Part shown: positions 35,228 to 46,278 of the stretch, in pieces | How the letters are laid out: each line of letters opens with the position of its first letter | Numbering within the stretch: the first letter of the stretch is position 1 | From: Acidobacteriota bacterium | GTDB lineage: Bacteria > Acidobacteriota > Thermoanaerobaculia > Multivoradales > JBCCEF01 | Direction: 5' to 3' | DNA: 64,000 nt | Assembly: GCA_039028635.1 (NCBI GenBank) | Contig: JBCCHV010000033.1 | Location: 1-64,000 of the forward strand | Program-made: the position numbers and the translations under genes | The notes under the pieces: model-generated | Told to the model about the DNA's origin: nothing | The model's database searches: none | What the model saw: the letters and a program-made list of their open reading frames with translations, nothing else

Positions 35228-37018
35228 TTGGGACGGATTCCGATCCTGGTGCTCGCCGTTCTCTGTTGGACGACTGCGGCCTTCGCGCAGCCGGTCTCAC
35301 CCGCCGCTGACCTCGACTGGCAGTCAGTGCCCCTCTTCGGGGCCGATGTGCGCAGCCTCGCCCTCCATCCGGAGGAGCCGGAGACGCTGTGGGCGGGTAC
35401 CTCTTCGGGGCAGATCTACCGCTCCCCGGACGGCGGCGACTCGTGGCGTGAGCTGGGCGTCGCGACGCCGTTGGGCGGCTGGGTGGTCGGCGACCTCGTC
35501 GTCGAGACGTCGGATCGCCTGTGGGCCGCTCTGTGGGGCGTCTGGGGCGGTGGCTCGGTGGTGCTGTCGGACGATGGCGGTCACACCTGGCGCAGCCGCA
35601 GCGAAGGACTGCCGGGAGAGCAGATCTACACCCTCGCCCGGGCTGCAGGCCGCCTCTATGCCGGCACTCGCAGCGGTGTCTACGGGTCGCGCGACGACGG
35701 CGCGAGCTGGCAGCCTCTGACCGGCCAGGTGCCCGAGATCCAGAAGGTCACCAGCCTGTGGATCGATCCGGCGGACCCGGAGCGGGTGATCGCCGGTACC
35801 TGGCGGCGCGCCTATCGCAGCCTCGATGGCGGCCGTAGCTGGCAGGGAGTGTTCGAAGGCATGGCTCTCGACAGCGAGGTCTTCCGCCTGGTGCCGGTGC
35901 CGGAGCAGCCGGGCACCCTGTGGGCCTCGACCTGCGGCTGGGTCTATCGCAGCCGCAACGGCGGCACTAGCTGGACCCGCTTCCGCGAGGGGCTGGCCTG
36001 GCGTCGCACGCCTTCTTTCGCGGCCCTCGCCGGCGGCGATCTTCTCGCCGGGACGGTGGGTGGCCTCTACCGCAGTCGTGATGGTGGCGAGAGCTGGCAG
36101 CGGCGCACCAGTGCGCAGCTCGCCGTTCTCGACATCGCGCACCGGGGCGAGAGAGTCTGGCTGGCGACGGAAGGCTCGGGAGTCTGGCGCTCGGACGACG
36201 GCGGGGCGTCCTTCGAGCGCTCGGCCCGCGGCATGACCAACGTCCGCATTGCGGCACTGGCGGTTTCCGGAGAGCAGGTTCTGGCGGCGGTGAACCACGC
36301 CGGGCCGGCCTCCGGGATTTACTCGAGCAAGGACGGATTCCAACGGCCCCAGCGAGGCCTGCCGTCGGTGCTCGATCTGGCGGTGGCGGGCCCGCGTTTG
36401 CTCGCTGCCACCGAAGATGGGCTCTACGAGCGGATCGGCGCCGATTGGCGTGTGGTGCGGGAGGTCGGGGAAGGTCGCTTCGAGGAGCTGGCGACGGTGG
36501 GCGAACGGGCCGTGGTGCGAAGTCGCAACGGCCTCTTCGAATCCGCCGGAGGCGTCTTCCGGCCGCTGCCGGAAGCTCTCGCCGAGGGCCAGGGCCTGGC
36601 CTTGACGCCGAGTGGCCTGTGGCTGAGCGCCGGAGCTCGGCTCCTGCGCTGGTCGAATGGCGAGGTGACCTCCGTGGCGGCACCGGCCAGCAGCGGCCGG
36701 GTCGCCGCCGGCGGCAGCCTGCTCTACGCCAGCGAGGACGGACTTTGGCACCGCGCAACGGGCGACGAGCCCTGGCGGCGGCTTCTCGACCAGCCGGCGC
36801 GGGCCTTGGCCACCGGCCATCGCCGCTATGGCTCACTGATCCTCGGCGAAAAATCCGCCCGTCTGTGGGACCGCACCGCCGCCCGCTTGATCGAGGTCAC
36901 CCTGCCGGTGGCGGCGTCGCGGGTCTCGGCCGTCCGCACGGTCGGCGATCGGCTCTATCTCGGCACCATCGACCGCGGCCTGTGGTCGAGCGATCTCCCG
37001 GCAGCTTCTTCGCCTTGA
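35228..37018 (+). CDS. Secreted BNR / sialidase-like beta-propeller protein
   Basis: A protein of about 596 aa if the TTG at 35228 is the start; this gives a signal peptide (RIPILVLAVLCWTTAAFA). The frame is open much further upstream, but that part runs through the palindromic element and has no coding character. At least six BNR/Asp-box-type repeats are visible: YRSPDGGDSW, LSDDGGHTW, YGSRDDGASW, YRSLDGGRSW, YRSRNGGTSW, YRSRDGGESW and WRSDDGGASF. They form a propeller as in photosystem II stability-factor-like and sialidase-like proteins. No catalytic residues are evident, so binding is likelier than hydrolysis. The start is the least certain point. Confidence 0.78.
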   Translation: MGRIPILVLAVLCWTTAAFAQPVSPAADLDWQSVPLFGADVRSLALHPEEPETLWAGTSSGQIYRSPDGGDSWRELGVATPLGGWVVGDLVVETSDRLWAALWGVWGGGSVVLSDDGGHTWRSRSEGLPGEQIYTLARAAGRLYAGTRSGVYGSRDDGASWQPLTGQVPEIQKVTSLWIDPADPERVIAGTWRRAYRSLDGGRSWQGVFEGMALDSEVFRLVPVPEQPGTLWASTCGWVYRSRNGGTSWTRFREGLAWRRTPSFAALAGGDLLAGTVGGLYRSRDGGESWQRRTSAQLAVLDIAHRGERVWLATEGSGVWRSDDGGASFERSARGMTNVRIAALAVSGEQVLAAVNHAGPASGIYSSKDGFQRPQRGLPSVLDLAVAGPRLLAATEDGLYERIGADWRVVREVGEGRFEELATVGERAVVRSRNGLFESAGGVFRPLPEALAEGQGLALTPSGLWLSAGARLLRWSNGEVTSVAAPASSGRVAAGGSLLYASEDGLWHRATGDEPWRRLLDQPARALATGHRRYGSLILGEKSARLWDRTAARLIEVTLPVAASRVSAVRTVGDRLYLGTIDRGLWSSDLPAASSP

Positions 37019-37035
37019 GCTGAAGTCCCCCTAGC

Positions 37036-37084
37036 AGGCTGCTGAAAAGCTCATCGGCAACCTGTTTCCGGGCCGAAGCAGCCT
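37036..37084. terminator. Weak hairpin between convergent genes
   Basis: AGGCTGCT at 37036-37043 pairs with AGCAGCCT at 37077-37084, separated by 33 nt, and is followed by TTTCTC on the plus strand. It lies between the propeller gene and the convergent pilR gene, where a terminator is expected. The long loop and the lack of a T-run make this tentative. Confidence 0.35.
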
Positions 37085-37091
37085 TTCTCAG

Positions 37092-38467
<1,376 letters not shown>

Positions 38468-38471
<4 letters not shown>

Positions 38472-40228
38472 GGAGCGCTCCCTACGCTGATCGGTTGACT
38501 GCCGGTGCCGCCGAGGGGCAGCTCGACGGTGATGGTGGTGCCGCGCTGCGGTTCCGATTCCACCAACAGGTGGCCGCCGTGCTCCTGCACGATGCGGTAG
38601 ACGATGGCCATGCCGATGCCGGTGCCGCTGCCGAAGAAGGACTTGAAGGGATGGAAGAGGTTGGCCTTCTCCTCGGCGGTCATGCCGTGGCCGGCGTCGG
38701 CGAAGCCCATCCGGTAGCGGTCGTTCTCGATCTTGCCGAAGACGCGCAGCAACCCCCCTTCGGGCATCGCCTTGAGAGCGTTGCGCGCCAGGTTCCAGAA
38801 GATCTGGCTGATCAGGTCGGGGTCGGCCACCACCATCGCCTGGGGTGGGTCGAGCTCGAGCTCGAGCTGGTGCGTCGGCAGCAGCTCCGGGCTGTTGCGC
38901 AGCAGCTCGACGTTCTCGGTCAGCAGGCGACCCATGTCGAAATGGATGCTGCTGCGCTCCTTCGGCCGGGCGAAGCGCAGGAACCCTTTGATGGTGCGGT
39001 CGAGGCGCTGGCTCTCCTTGAGCAGGATCTCGAGCAGCTTGCTCTCGGAGGACCCCGCTTCGACCTTCTGGCCGAGCATCTGCACCGAGCCGGAGATCGC
39101 CGCCAGCGGGTTGCCGACCTCGTGCGCCAGGCCCGCCGCCAGCTCGCCGACGGCGGCCATGCGGTCCTTGAGACGAACTTCGTCCTGCAAGCGGCGCCAG
39201 CGGGTGAGGTCCTGAAAGATCACGATATAGCCGCGCAGCGTTTCGTCGGCGTCGGACAGGGGCGAGAGGGAGAACCCGACCACCGCCTCGACGCCATCGC
39301 GCTCGAGCTTGGCCTCGACCCGCAGCTTGTTGCCGGTGCCGGGTTCGGCGAGGGCTTGCTCCCACTGCACCGTCGACAGCAGACCGACGTCGTGCACCGG
39401 TCGGCGCAGCAGCTCCCCCTCGCGCTTGCCGAGGATCTCTTCGCCGGCGCGGTTGATGCTGGTGATCAGGCCCTCGAGGTCGGTGGTGATGAGGCCGCTG
39501 CTGATCGATTGGATGACGTCGCGGTGAACGACCCGCAGATCGGCGAGGTCCTCGCGCTTTTCTTCGAGCTCGAGCTCGGTGCGGGTCACTCGGCTGCGCA
39601 AGGCCAGGTAGCTGGTCAGCAGCGCCACCGAGTAGAAGGCCACCAGGTTGACGGTGAGGTTGTAGGCCAGGCGGCTGCCGGAGGCGCGTTCGTCGGTCAT
39701 GGTCCCCGAGGGCGACGGGAACCAGCCGAAGAAGAGGCCCAGCAGCAGAGTGCCGTAGAGCAAGTAGGCGAAGACCGCGATGGCGAAGCGGTTGCGGCGG
39801 CCGAGGAGGAACGAGGCGACGGCGATCACCAGCAGGTAGATGATCGAGAAGGGGCTGTTGACGCCGCCGGTGTAGTAGACCACCGCGGTGACCAGCAGCA
39901 AGTCGCCGCAGAGCTGGAGGAAGGCCTGACGCGGATAGCGTCGCCCGGTGCCGAGCAGCACGATGTAGAGCAAGCTGGCGAGGTAGACCGCCCCGGCGAG
40001 GGTGAGCAGCTTGCGCTGGGTGAAGCCGGGCGCGATCAGGCCGCCATCGAGCTCGAGGCCCTCCGAGGGCAGGGCGGTGGTCGGAATCTCCGGCCCCATC
40101 ACCTCCGGCGGCGGATCCACCGGCGCCTGGGGCACCAGGTTGAGCAGGCCGAAGGTCACCAGGATGCTGGTGACCACCACCAAACGGAGGCCGATCAGCC
40201 AGCGGAGCTGGCGCGCCAGGCTATTCAT
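38468..40228 (-). CDS. pilS: Membrane sensor histidine kinase PilS
   Basis: A 586-aa kinase starting MNSLARQLRWLIGLRLVVVT. About six membrane helices lie within residues 10-210, then a PAS domain (about 235-345), the H-box AAGLAHEVGNPLAAI with H369, the N-box QIFWNLARNALKAM and the G-box SGTGIGMAIVYRI. The multi-helix sensor plus PAS fits PilS, which phosphorylates PilR. It follows pilC after 139 bp that contain a strong hairpin, and overlaps pilR by 4 nt. Confidence 0.92.
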
Positions 40229-40320
40229 GGGAACGGCGTCTCGGGCCCAGGCAGGACCGCGGAACCGGCTGCTGCCGGGAGCTCGGGTCGGGTGTTGGGT
40301 GCAAGCGGAACGAAACGCTG

Positions 40321-40341
40321 CCACCGCCGGAGCGGCGGTGG
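40321..40341 (-). other. Strong hairpin between pilC and pilS
   Basis: CCACCGCCG and CGGCGGTGG form a perfect 9-bp stem with a 3-nt loop in the gap between the pilC stop and the pilS start. No T-run follows on the minus strand, so it is not a classical terminator. It could stabilise the upstream pilT-pilC message or reduce read-through into pilS-pilR. Confidence 0.55.
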
Positions 40342-40367
40342 CCAGTCGATCTCGAGCTCAAGTGTTG

Positions 40368-41573
40368 CTAGCCGATCTGCGACAGCACCGAGTAGAGGGG
40401 CAGATACATGGCGGTCACGATGGTACCGATGATCGCGCCCAGGATGGTGATCAGCAGCGGCTCGATGAGCTTCATCAGGCCGTTGACGGCGGTATCGACC
40501 TCTTCTTCGTAGAACTCGGCGATCTTGGAGAGCATCTGATCGAGGGCACCGGTCTGTTCACCGACGTTGATCATCTGCACCACCATCGGCGGGAAGACCT
40601 TGGTCTCCGCCAGCGGCTCGCTCAAGGTCTTACCTTCCTCGACGCTCTTGCGCACCGCCATGATGGCGTCTTCGATGATGGCGTTGCCGGAGGTCTTGGC
40701 GGTGATTTCGAGGCCATCGAGGATCGGCACGCCGGAGGAGGTCAGAGTCGCCAGGGTCTGACAGAAGCGGGCGACGGCGATCTTGCGCAGCAGCATGCCG
40801 ATGATCGGCGTCTTGAGGAGAAGCCCGTCGAGCACCCGGCGACCACGATAGGTCTTGTGGTAGCGATTGATCGCCACGCCGAGCAGGATGAAGGCCGGAA
40901 TGATGAAGATCGAGTATCGCCCGACGGCGTTGCTCGCCCCGATCACCACCTTGGTGATGAAGGGCATTTCGCCGCCGACGCCGGCGAAGAGCTGCTGGAA
41001 GACCGGAATGACCTTCCACAGGATGATGTAGACCACGAAGGCGGCGATCAGGATTACCGCGACCGGGTAGATGAGGGCCGACTTGACCTGGTTGCGCAGC
41101 TTGACGATCTTTTCGATGTAGGTCGCCAGCCGCTGCAGGATGACGTCGAGAATACCGCCCGCCTCACCGGCGGCGATCATGTTGACGAAAAGGTCGTCGA
41201 AGGCCTTGGGATGCTTGCCCATGGCGTCCGCCAGGGAGGCACCGGACTCGACGTCGGTGCGCACCTTGTCGATGATCTCGGCGAAGGTCTTGTTCTCTTC
41301 CTGCTCGCCGAGGATCTCGAGGCACTGCACCAGCGGCAGGCCGGCGTCGAGCATCACCGAGAACTGCCGGGTGAACACCGCCAGGCGCTTGGTGCCGACC
41401 TTCTGGGGCAGCCGCGGCAGGAGCGGGATCTCGCGCCCCTTCTGGCGAATGTTGGTGACCTGGATCTGCTGGCGCTTGAGGGTGGCGACGGCGGCATCGC
41501 GGCTGTCCGCCAGCAAAACCCCCTCTTGAACTCCACCGGTGCGGTTGCGGCCTCTCCAAGCGAACTGGGGCAT
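40368..41573 (-). CDS. pilC: Type IV pilus inner-membrane platform protein PilC
   Basis: A 401-aa protein with two GspF/PilC domains. Family landmarks include FTRQFSVMLDAGLPLVQCLE near residue 68 and the second-domain equivalent FCQTLATLTSSGVPILDGLE. Three membrane segments are visible: about 165-195, 215-235 and 370-395. It anchors the assembly and retraction ATPases under the pilus. It lies 3 bp after pilT. The assembly ATPase PilB and the pilins are not in this window. Confidence 0.96.
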   Translation of the reverse strand: MPQFAWRGRNRTGGVQEGVLLADSRDAAVATLKRQQIQVTNIRQKGREIPLLPRLPQKVGTKRLAVFTRQFSVMLDAGLPLVQCLEILGEQEENKTFAEIIDKVRTDVESGASLADAMGKHPKAFDDLFVNMIAAGEAGGILDVILQRLATYIEKIVKLRNQVKSALIYPVAVILIAAFVVYIILWKVIPVFQQLFAGVGGEMPFITKVVIGASNAVGRYSIFIIPAFILLGVAINRYHKTYRGRRVLDGLLLKTPIIGMLLRKIAVARFCQTLATLTSSGVPILDGLEITAKTSGNAIIEDAIMAVRKSVEEGKTLSEPLAETKVFPPMVVQMINVGEQTGALDQMLSKIAEFYEEEVDTAVNGLMKLIEPLLITILGAIIGTIVTAMYLPLYSVLSQIG

Positions 41574-41576
41574 GGT

Positions 41577-42698
41577 CTAGCTCCTCGCGGCCTGCTGCCT
41601 GGGCTGAAGGGATGGATTCAACGCCGAGGGCCCACGGTTGATGATGTCCTGCAGCTCATCCGGATAGGAGGAGCGCGCCATCGCCGTGGGCAGGTTGATC
41701 ATGCGGCGGAAGTAGAGGGCCGCCAGCGACTGGTTGAAGGTCTGCATGCCGTGGCGGGCCTGGCCGGCCTGCATCATGCCGTAGATCTGGTGGATCTTGT
41801 CTTCCCGGATGAGGTTGCGGATCGCCGAGTTGGGCACCAGCACCTCCATCGCCAGGGCGCGACCCTTGCCTCCGGCTCGCGGCAGTAGGGATTGACACAT
41901 GATGCCTTCGAGGACGAAGGAGAGCTGCACCCGAATCTGGCCCTGCTGGTGGGCCGGGAAGATGTCGATGATGCGGTTGATGGTCTGCGCCGCCGAGTTG
42001 GTGTGCAGGGTGGCGAAGGTGAGATGGCCGGTTTCGGCGATACGCAGCGCCGCTTCCACCGTCTCGAAGTCGCGCATCTCGCCGATCAGGACGACGTCCG
42101 GGTCTTGCCGCAGGGCCGAGCGCAGGGCATTCGAGAAGCTGTGCGTGTCGGCGTGCAGCTCGCGCTGGTTGACGATGCACTTCTTGTGAGTGTGCAGGTA
42201 CTCGACCGGATCTTCGATGGTGACGATGTGCTCGCTGCGCTCGCGATTCACCTTGTCGAGCATCGCCGCCAGGGTGGTCGATTTGCCGGAGCCGGTGGGC
42301 CCCGTCACCAGCACCAGCCCACGCGGCTTTTCACACAGCTTCTCGGCGACCTGCGGCAATCCGAGCTCGCGGAAGGTGCGAATCTCGTAGGGGATGCGGC
42401 GGAAAGCCGCCGCGATGGCGCCGCGCTGATGGAAGACGTTGGCGCGGAAGCGGGCCAACCCCTTGATGCCGAAAGAGAAGTCGATCTCGAGGTCTTCCTC
42501 CAGACGGTGCTTTTGGTTGTCCGTCAGGATGGAGTAGGCCATCTTTTTGGTTTCGGTGGGGGAGAGGGGCGGTGCGTTGAGCGACTTGAGCACGCCGTCG
42601 ACGCGAATTTGCGGCCCGATGTTGGTCGTCACGTGGAGGTCCGAGCCTCCTTGGTCGACCATCGCTTTGAGAAGCTGGTTCAGGGTCGGTGCAGCCAT
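41577..42698 (-). CDS. pilT: Type IV pilus retraction ATPase PilT
   Basis: A 373-aa hexameric ATPase. Walker A is GPTGSGKST (133-141), the Asp box is IVTIEDPVEYLH, Walker B is DPDVVLIGEMRDFETVEAAL and the His box is TGHLTFATLHTNSA. The C-terminal AIRNLIREDKIHQIYGMMQ is the PilT-specific AIRNLIRE motif needed for retraction, which separates it from PilB. GGAGGGAGT lies upstream of the ATG. It heads the pilT-pilC-pilS-pilR run and indicates twitching motility or DNA uptake. Confidence 0.96.
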   Translation of the reverse strand: MAAPTLNQLLKAMVDQGGSDLHVTTNIGPQIRVDGVLKSLNAPPLSPTETKKMAYSILTDNQKHRLEEDLEIDFSFGIKGLARFRANVFHQRGAIAAAFRRIPYEIRTFRELGLPQVAEKLCEKPRGLVLVTGPTGSGKSTTLAAMLDKVNRERSEHIVTIEDPVEYLHTHKKCIVNQRELHADTHSFSNALRSALRQDPDVVLIGEMRDFETVEAALRIAETGHLTFATLHTNSAAQTINRIIDIFPAHQQGQIRVQLSFVLEGIMCQSLLPRAGGKGRALAMEVLVPNSAIRNLIREDKIHQIYGMMQAGQARHGMQTFNQSLAALYFRRMINLPTAMARSSYPDELQDIINRGPSALNPSLQPRQQAARS

Positions 42699-42909
42699 GT
42701 CGAATCACTCCCTCCAGGAAACGAGAGTTTGAGTGTACACCATGCAGGAGATAGATGAAAAGCGATGGGTCGCACCGGGGTGGTGGGCGCCGGGCCACCA
42801 ATGACGGGCGATTTCGCCTCCCGGCAGGGGCTCGCGGGGGACCCCTGCGGGAGGGTCGGCGGTGCCCGCAAGGGGCCCTTCGAGGCTTCCCGAGGCGGGT
42901 GACTGGGGT

Positions 42910-44808
42910 ATGGTTGCGGCCGTGAGCGAAGCCCACGAAGAAGAGGTCCTCGGCAAGGCCTACGACGCTCGCCTGATGGCGCGCTTGATGGCCTACGTGC
43001 GGCCCTATTGGGGGCGTGCCCTGGGAGCCGTCGGGCTGATCATCCTGTCGTCCTTCCTGCAGCTCATCGGACCGTTGGCGACGGCCACCGCCATCGACCT
43101 CTATATCCGTCCCGCCGAGGGTGCTTCCGCCGACGAGGTGTCGACGGCGGCGCGTTGGGTCGAGGAGCGTCTCACCGCCTGGGGACTGGAGCTCTCGCCG
43201 GCCGAGGGCATCGCCGCCATGGCGGCGATCTATCTGTCGGCTCTGCTGCTGGCCTTCGTCGTTCTCTACGCCCAAGGCCGAGTCATGTTGATGATGGGCC
43301 AGCTCATCATGCGCGATCTGCGCAACCAGGTGTTTCGACGCCTGCAAGAGCTGCCGGTCTCCTACTTCGACCGCAATCCCATCGGTCGCCTGGTGACCCG
43401 GGTGACCACCGACATCGATGCCCTCAATGAGCTCTTCACCTCCGGTCTGGTGTCGATCTTCGGCGACCTCTTTCTCCTCGCCGGCATCGTCGGGGTGCTG
43501 TTCTGGCTCAACTGGCAGCTCGCCCTGGTGACCTTCTGCATCTTGCCGCTGCTGCTCTTGCTGACCTTCTGGTTTCGCGTCCGGGCGCGGCAGAGCTATC
43601 GCGAGGTGCGGGTCAAGATCGCGCGCATCAACGCCTTCCTCCAGGAGCACGTCACCGGCATGTCGGTGCTGCAGCTCTTCAACGGCGAGCGCCGCGCCTT
43701 CGACGACTTTTCGGAGATCAACGAGGATCACCGGGTGGCCAACGTGCGGGCGATCTTTTTCTATGCCGTCTACTACCCGACGGTGGAGCTGATCACCGCC
43801 ATCGGCATCGGCCTGATCATCGGCTACGGCGGCAACCGGGTGGTTGCCGGGGTCGTCTCCCTGGGTGCTCTGGTGGCCTTCGTGCAGTACGCCCAGCGCT
43901 TTTATCAGCCACTGTCGGACCTGTCCGAGAAGTACAACATCCTGCAGGCGGCGATGGCGAGCTCGGAGCGCGTCTTCGCCTTGGTCGACCGTCCGGTCGA
44001 GATCGCCTCGCCGGTCGATCCCTGGCGGCCGCTGGAGGAGGCCGGCGAGCGCCCTCCGGGGGCGGCCGTCGCCTTCGAGCAGGTCGATTTCTCTTATCTC
44101 CCGGACGAGCCCGTTCTCAAGAACGTCTCTTTCACCATCAACCCCGGCGAAACGGTGGCGGTGGTCGGCCACACCGGGGCCGGCAAGTCGACCCTCACCA
44201 ATCTGCTGCTGCGCTTCTACGACGTCGATGCCGGACAGGTCACCGTCGACGGCGTCGACGTGCGCTCGTGGGACCTCGCCGCCCTGCGCTCGGCGACGGC
44301 GATGGTGCTCCAAGACGTCTTTCTGTTCTCCGGCACCCTGGGCCACAACATCCGCCTGGGCTCCGACCGGATCGACGACGAGGCGCTGCGCCAGGCGGCG
44401 CGCGAAGTCCACGCCCTGCCCTTCATCGAGCGCAGCGAGAAAGGCTTCGAGACCGAGGTCAAAGAGCGCGGTGCCGGCTTGTCGGTGGGGCAGAAACAGC
44501 TCGTCGCCTTCGCCCGCGCCCTGGCCTTCGATCCCCGCATGCTGATCCTCGACGAGGCCACCTCGTCGATCGACACGGAGACCGAGCAGCTCATCCAGCG
44601 CGCCCTCGAGCGTCTGCTCGAGGGACGCACCAGCCTGGTCATCGCCCATCGCCTGTCGACCATCCAGAAGGCCGACCGCATCCTGGTGCTGCACAAGGGC
44701 TGCCTACGCGAGCAGGGCACCCACCAGGAGCTCCTCGCCCAGCGCGGGATCTACTACCGCCTCTATCAGCTGCAGTACAAAGACCAGGAGGTCGCCCGGG
44801 CGGGTTAG
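42910..44808 (+). CDS. ABC exporter, fused permease-ATPase (MsbA/MdlB type)
   Basis: A 632-aa half-transporter. Six membrane helices (about 30-330) are followed by an ATPase domain with Walker A GHTGAGKST, the Q-loop VLQDVFLFSGTL, signature LSVGQKQ, Walker B MLILDEATSSID and the H-loop VIAHRLSTI. The signature has LSVGQ rather than LSGGQ, common in this branch. The start at 42910 is my choice; GTG at 42922 is also possible and neither has a strong ribosome-binding site. The substrate, lipid or drug, cannot be read. The stop codon lies in a palindromic element. Confidence 0.93.
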   Translation: MVAAVSEAHEEEVLGKAYDARLMARLMAYVRPYWGRALGAVGLIILSSFLQLIGPLATATAIDLYIRPAEGASADEVSTAARWVEERLTAWGLELSPAEGIAAMAAIYLSALLLAFVVLYAQGRVMLMMGQLIMRDLRNQVFRRLQELPVSYFDRNPIGRLVTRVTTDIDALNELFTSGLVSIFGDLFLLAGIVGVLFWLNWQLALVTFCILPLLLLLTFWFRVRARQSYREVRVKIARINAFLQEHVTGMSVLQLFNGERRAFDDFSEINEDHRVANVRAIFFYAVYYPTVELITAIGIGLIIGYGGNRVVAGVVSLGALVAFVQYAQRFYQPLSDLSEKYNILQAAMASSERVFALVDRPVEIASPVDPWRPLEEAGERPPGAAVAFEQVDFSYLPDEPVLKNVSFTINPGETVAVVGHTGAGKSTLTNLLLRFYDVDAGQVTVDGVDVRSWDLAALRSATAMVLQDVFLFSGTLGHNIRLGSDRIDDEALRQAAREVHALPFIERSEKGFETEVKERGAGLSVGQKQLVAFARALAFDPRMLILDEATSSIDTETEQLIQRALERLLEGRTSLVIAHRLSTIQKADRILVLHKGCLREQGTHQELLAQRGIYYRLYQLQYKDQEVARAG

Positions 44809-44845
44809 GGACCTTCGTCGAGAGCCGGCGAGAAGGCCGGACTAG
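44805..44845. repeat. Short palindromic element between convergent genes
   Basis: The 41 bp between the stop codons of the ABC exporter and the facing hypothetical gene form an imperfect palindrome. Its right end, GGCGAGAAGGCCGGACTAG, matches the right terminal repeat of the 35021-35204 element at 15 of 19 positions. The left end starts TTAGGGACCTTCG. Both flanking stop codons lie in its ends. It may act as a bidirectional transcript end; no T-run is present. Confidence 0.55.
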
Positions 44846-45426
44846 GGGGTCGAGGGGTTTGGTTCGTTAGCGGCGGACTCGACTCGCCGCGGAAATCCCT
44901 GATCCCAGCGGTGCCACCAAGCGGTGCCTTGGGAGTCGCGGGCGACGAAGTGGGGCGACAGCCCGAGCTCGAAGTGACCGCGATAGCAGTGGCCGCGGCT
45001 GTTGTAGATGACGAAGCCGTTGATGTATGGCACCACGCCTTCGGCCCAGGTGGGGTAGGTGTCGGGCCGCCGGTAGGGCTGGGCCGCGTCGATGATGATC
45101 GAGTCGAGCCACTGGCGCACTCTGGCGGTGGCCGCCTCGGGGGTGGCGGCGTCCGCCGTAAAGCCCGGAGAAATTTCCGTGATCGTGACCTTCTCGATCG
45201 GCCCGAGCAACTCGGCGACGGTCATGGTGCCCTGAGGATCGATGCGGGCTTCGAGGTTCGCCTTGGCCTGCTCATGGGAGGGCGGCTGGCAGGAGTCGAA
45301 GCCCCAGCCGAAGGGTCGGGACCAGCTCTCCAGGACCTCGATCGGAGGAGATTCGGGCTCGCTGGCCAGAGCTCCCGGGCAGAGCGCCAGGAGGCTGATC
45401 AGCAGGATCGGGGAGAAGCGCTTCAT
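44842..45426 (-). CDS. Secreted protein of unknown function
   Basis: A 194-aa protein with a clear signal peptide (MKRFSPILLISLLALCPGALA). The mature part has the features of a small globular exported protein: EVLESWSRPFGWGFDSC, TITEISPGFTADAA and NSRGHCYRGHFELGL. Two cysteines (in FDSCQPP and GHCYRG) could form a disulfide. I do not recognise the family. The TAG stop lies in a palindromic element shared with the convergent ABC exporter. Confidence 0.7.
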   Translation of the reverse strand: MKRFSPILLISLLALCPGALASEPESPPIEVLESWSRPFGWGFDSCQPPSHEQAKANLEARIDPQGTMTVAELLGPIEKVTITEISPGFTADAATPEAATARVRQWLDSIIIDAAQPYRRPDTYPTWAEGVVPYINGFVIYNSRGHCYRGHFELGLSPHFVARDSQGTAWWHRWDQGFPRRVESAANEPNPSTP

Positions 45427-45493
45427 GCGTTCAAGATACGGTCCCGGCCCAGAAAAAGGTTGATTTCGCTGACGCCCTTCGGCGCGCCGGTCG

Positions 45494-45826
45494 TCAACCG
45501 GCCGGCTCGAGCTCGGAGAGCACCACGGCGGTGCCGCAGCACAGCAGCTCGGCCGCTCCCGACATCACCATCGAGGTCGAGAAGCGCACGCACACGATGC
45601 CGTTGGCGCCGAGGGTCAGTGCTTCGGCCACCATGCGGTCGAGGGCTTGCTCGCGGGTTTCGGCGAACAGCTTGGTGTACTCGCTGACCTCACCGCCCAC
45701 CAGGCCGCGCAGCACGGCCATGATGTCGGTTCCGATGTGGCGCGCCCGGATGGCGTTGCCTCGCACCAGCCCGAGGGTGCGCTCGATTCTTCGCGGCGGT
45801 GCCGCGTCGGCGGTGATGACGATCAT
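45494..45826 (-). CDS. YbjQ-family (heavy-metal-binding-type) protein
   Basis: A 110-aa protein of the YbjQ/DUF74 family. The pattern TLGLVRGNAIRARHIGTDIM, YTKLFAETREQALDRMVAEA and GANGIVCVRFSTSMV is the full-length family signature. Members form pentamers of uncertain role. The ATG at 45826 overlaps the anti-sigma stop by 4 nt, making this the third gene of a sigma / anti-sigma operon, an unusual partner. Confidence 0.9.
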   Translation of the reverse strand: MIVITADAAPPRRIERTLGLVRGNAIRARHIGTDIMAVLRGLVGGEVSEYTKLFAETREQALDRMVAEALTLGANGIVCVRFSTSMVMSGAAELLCCGTAVVLSELEPAG

Positions 45827-46278
45827 TTCTGGACCCTCCGATAGCGGTCGCCCGGAAGGGTGCGGAGACGATCGAGCAAGACCGAGAGAAAAAGAAACAG
45901 GCCTCCGGCGAGGGCGCCGAAGACCAGGAGTTTTTGCCACAAAGTCTCGTGTCCTGTGGCGAGCTGCCAACCCAAGAAGGCGGTCACGGCAACGGCCCAA
46001 GCGATCAGCATGGTCCAGCCGCCGGTGCGGAGCCAGCGGCTTCCGGAGCTCTTCGGGAGCTCGTTCCACTGGCCGTCATCGGGAACCAGGAAAGCGGTGT
46101 TGGCGGCGGTGGCGCGCAGGGCATTCATGCCCTCGACCAGGCCACGACAGTGGGCGCAGTCTTCGAGATGAAGGCGCACTTGCTGTCGATCAGCCTGGGT
46201 CAATACGCCGTCGAGGTAGCCCGAGAGCATTTCCTCGGCGAAGGGCCGGCCGCACCCCTGGGGCTCATCAGTCGGCAT
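45823..46278 (-). CDS. Zinc-finger anti-sigma factor, membrane-anchored
   Basis: A 151-aa protein. The N-terminal anti-sigma zinc finger has the pattern His-x3-Cys-x2-Cys in RLHLEDCAHCRGL. Two hydrophobic segments (about 91-107 and 118-138) follow, so the protein is membrane-bound with the finger in the cytoplasm. It should sequester the ECF sigma factor encoded directly upstream, with which it shares one base (TGATG). The longer open frame upstream is a shadow of the sigma gene. Confidence 0.88.
   Translation of the reverse strand: MPTDEPQGCGRPFAEEMLSGYLDGVLTQADRQQVRLHLEDCAHCRGLVEGMNALRATAANTAFLVPDDGQWNELPKSSGSRWLRTGGWTMLIAWAVAVTAFLGWQLATGHETLWQKLLVFGALAGGLFLFLSVLLDRLRTLPGDRYRRVQK

Noticed and set aside
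42331-44694. A 787-codon minus-strand open frame opposite the ABC exporter
   Set aside because: The plus strand encodes a full ABC exporter with all motifs and the antisense product is low-complexity. It also overlaps pilT out of frame.
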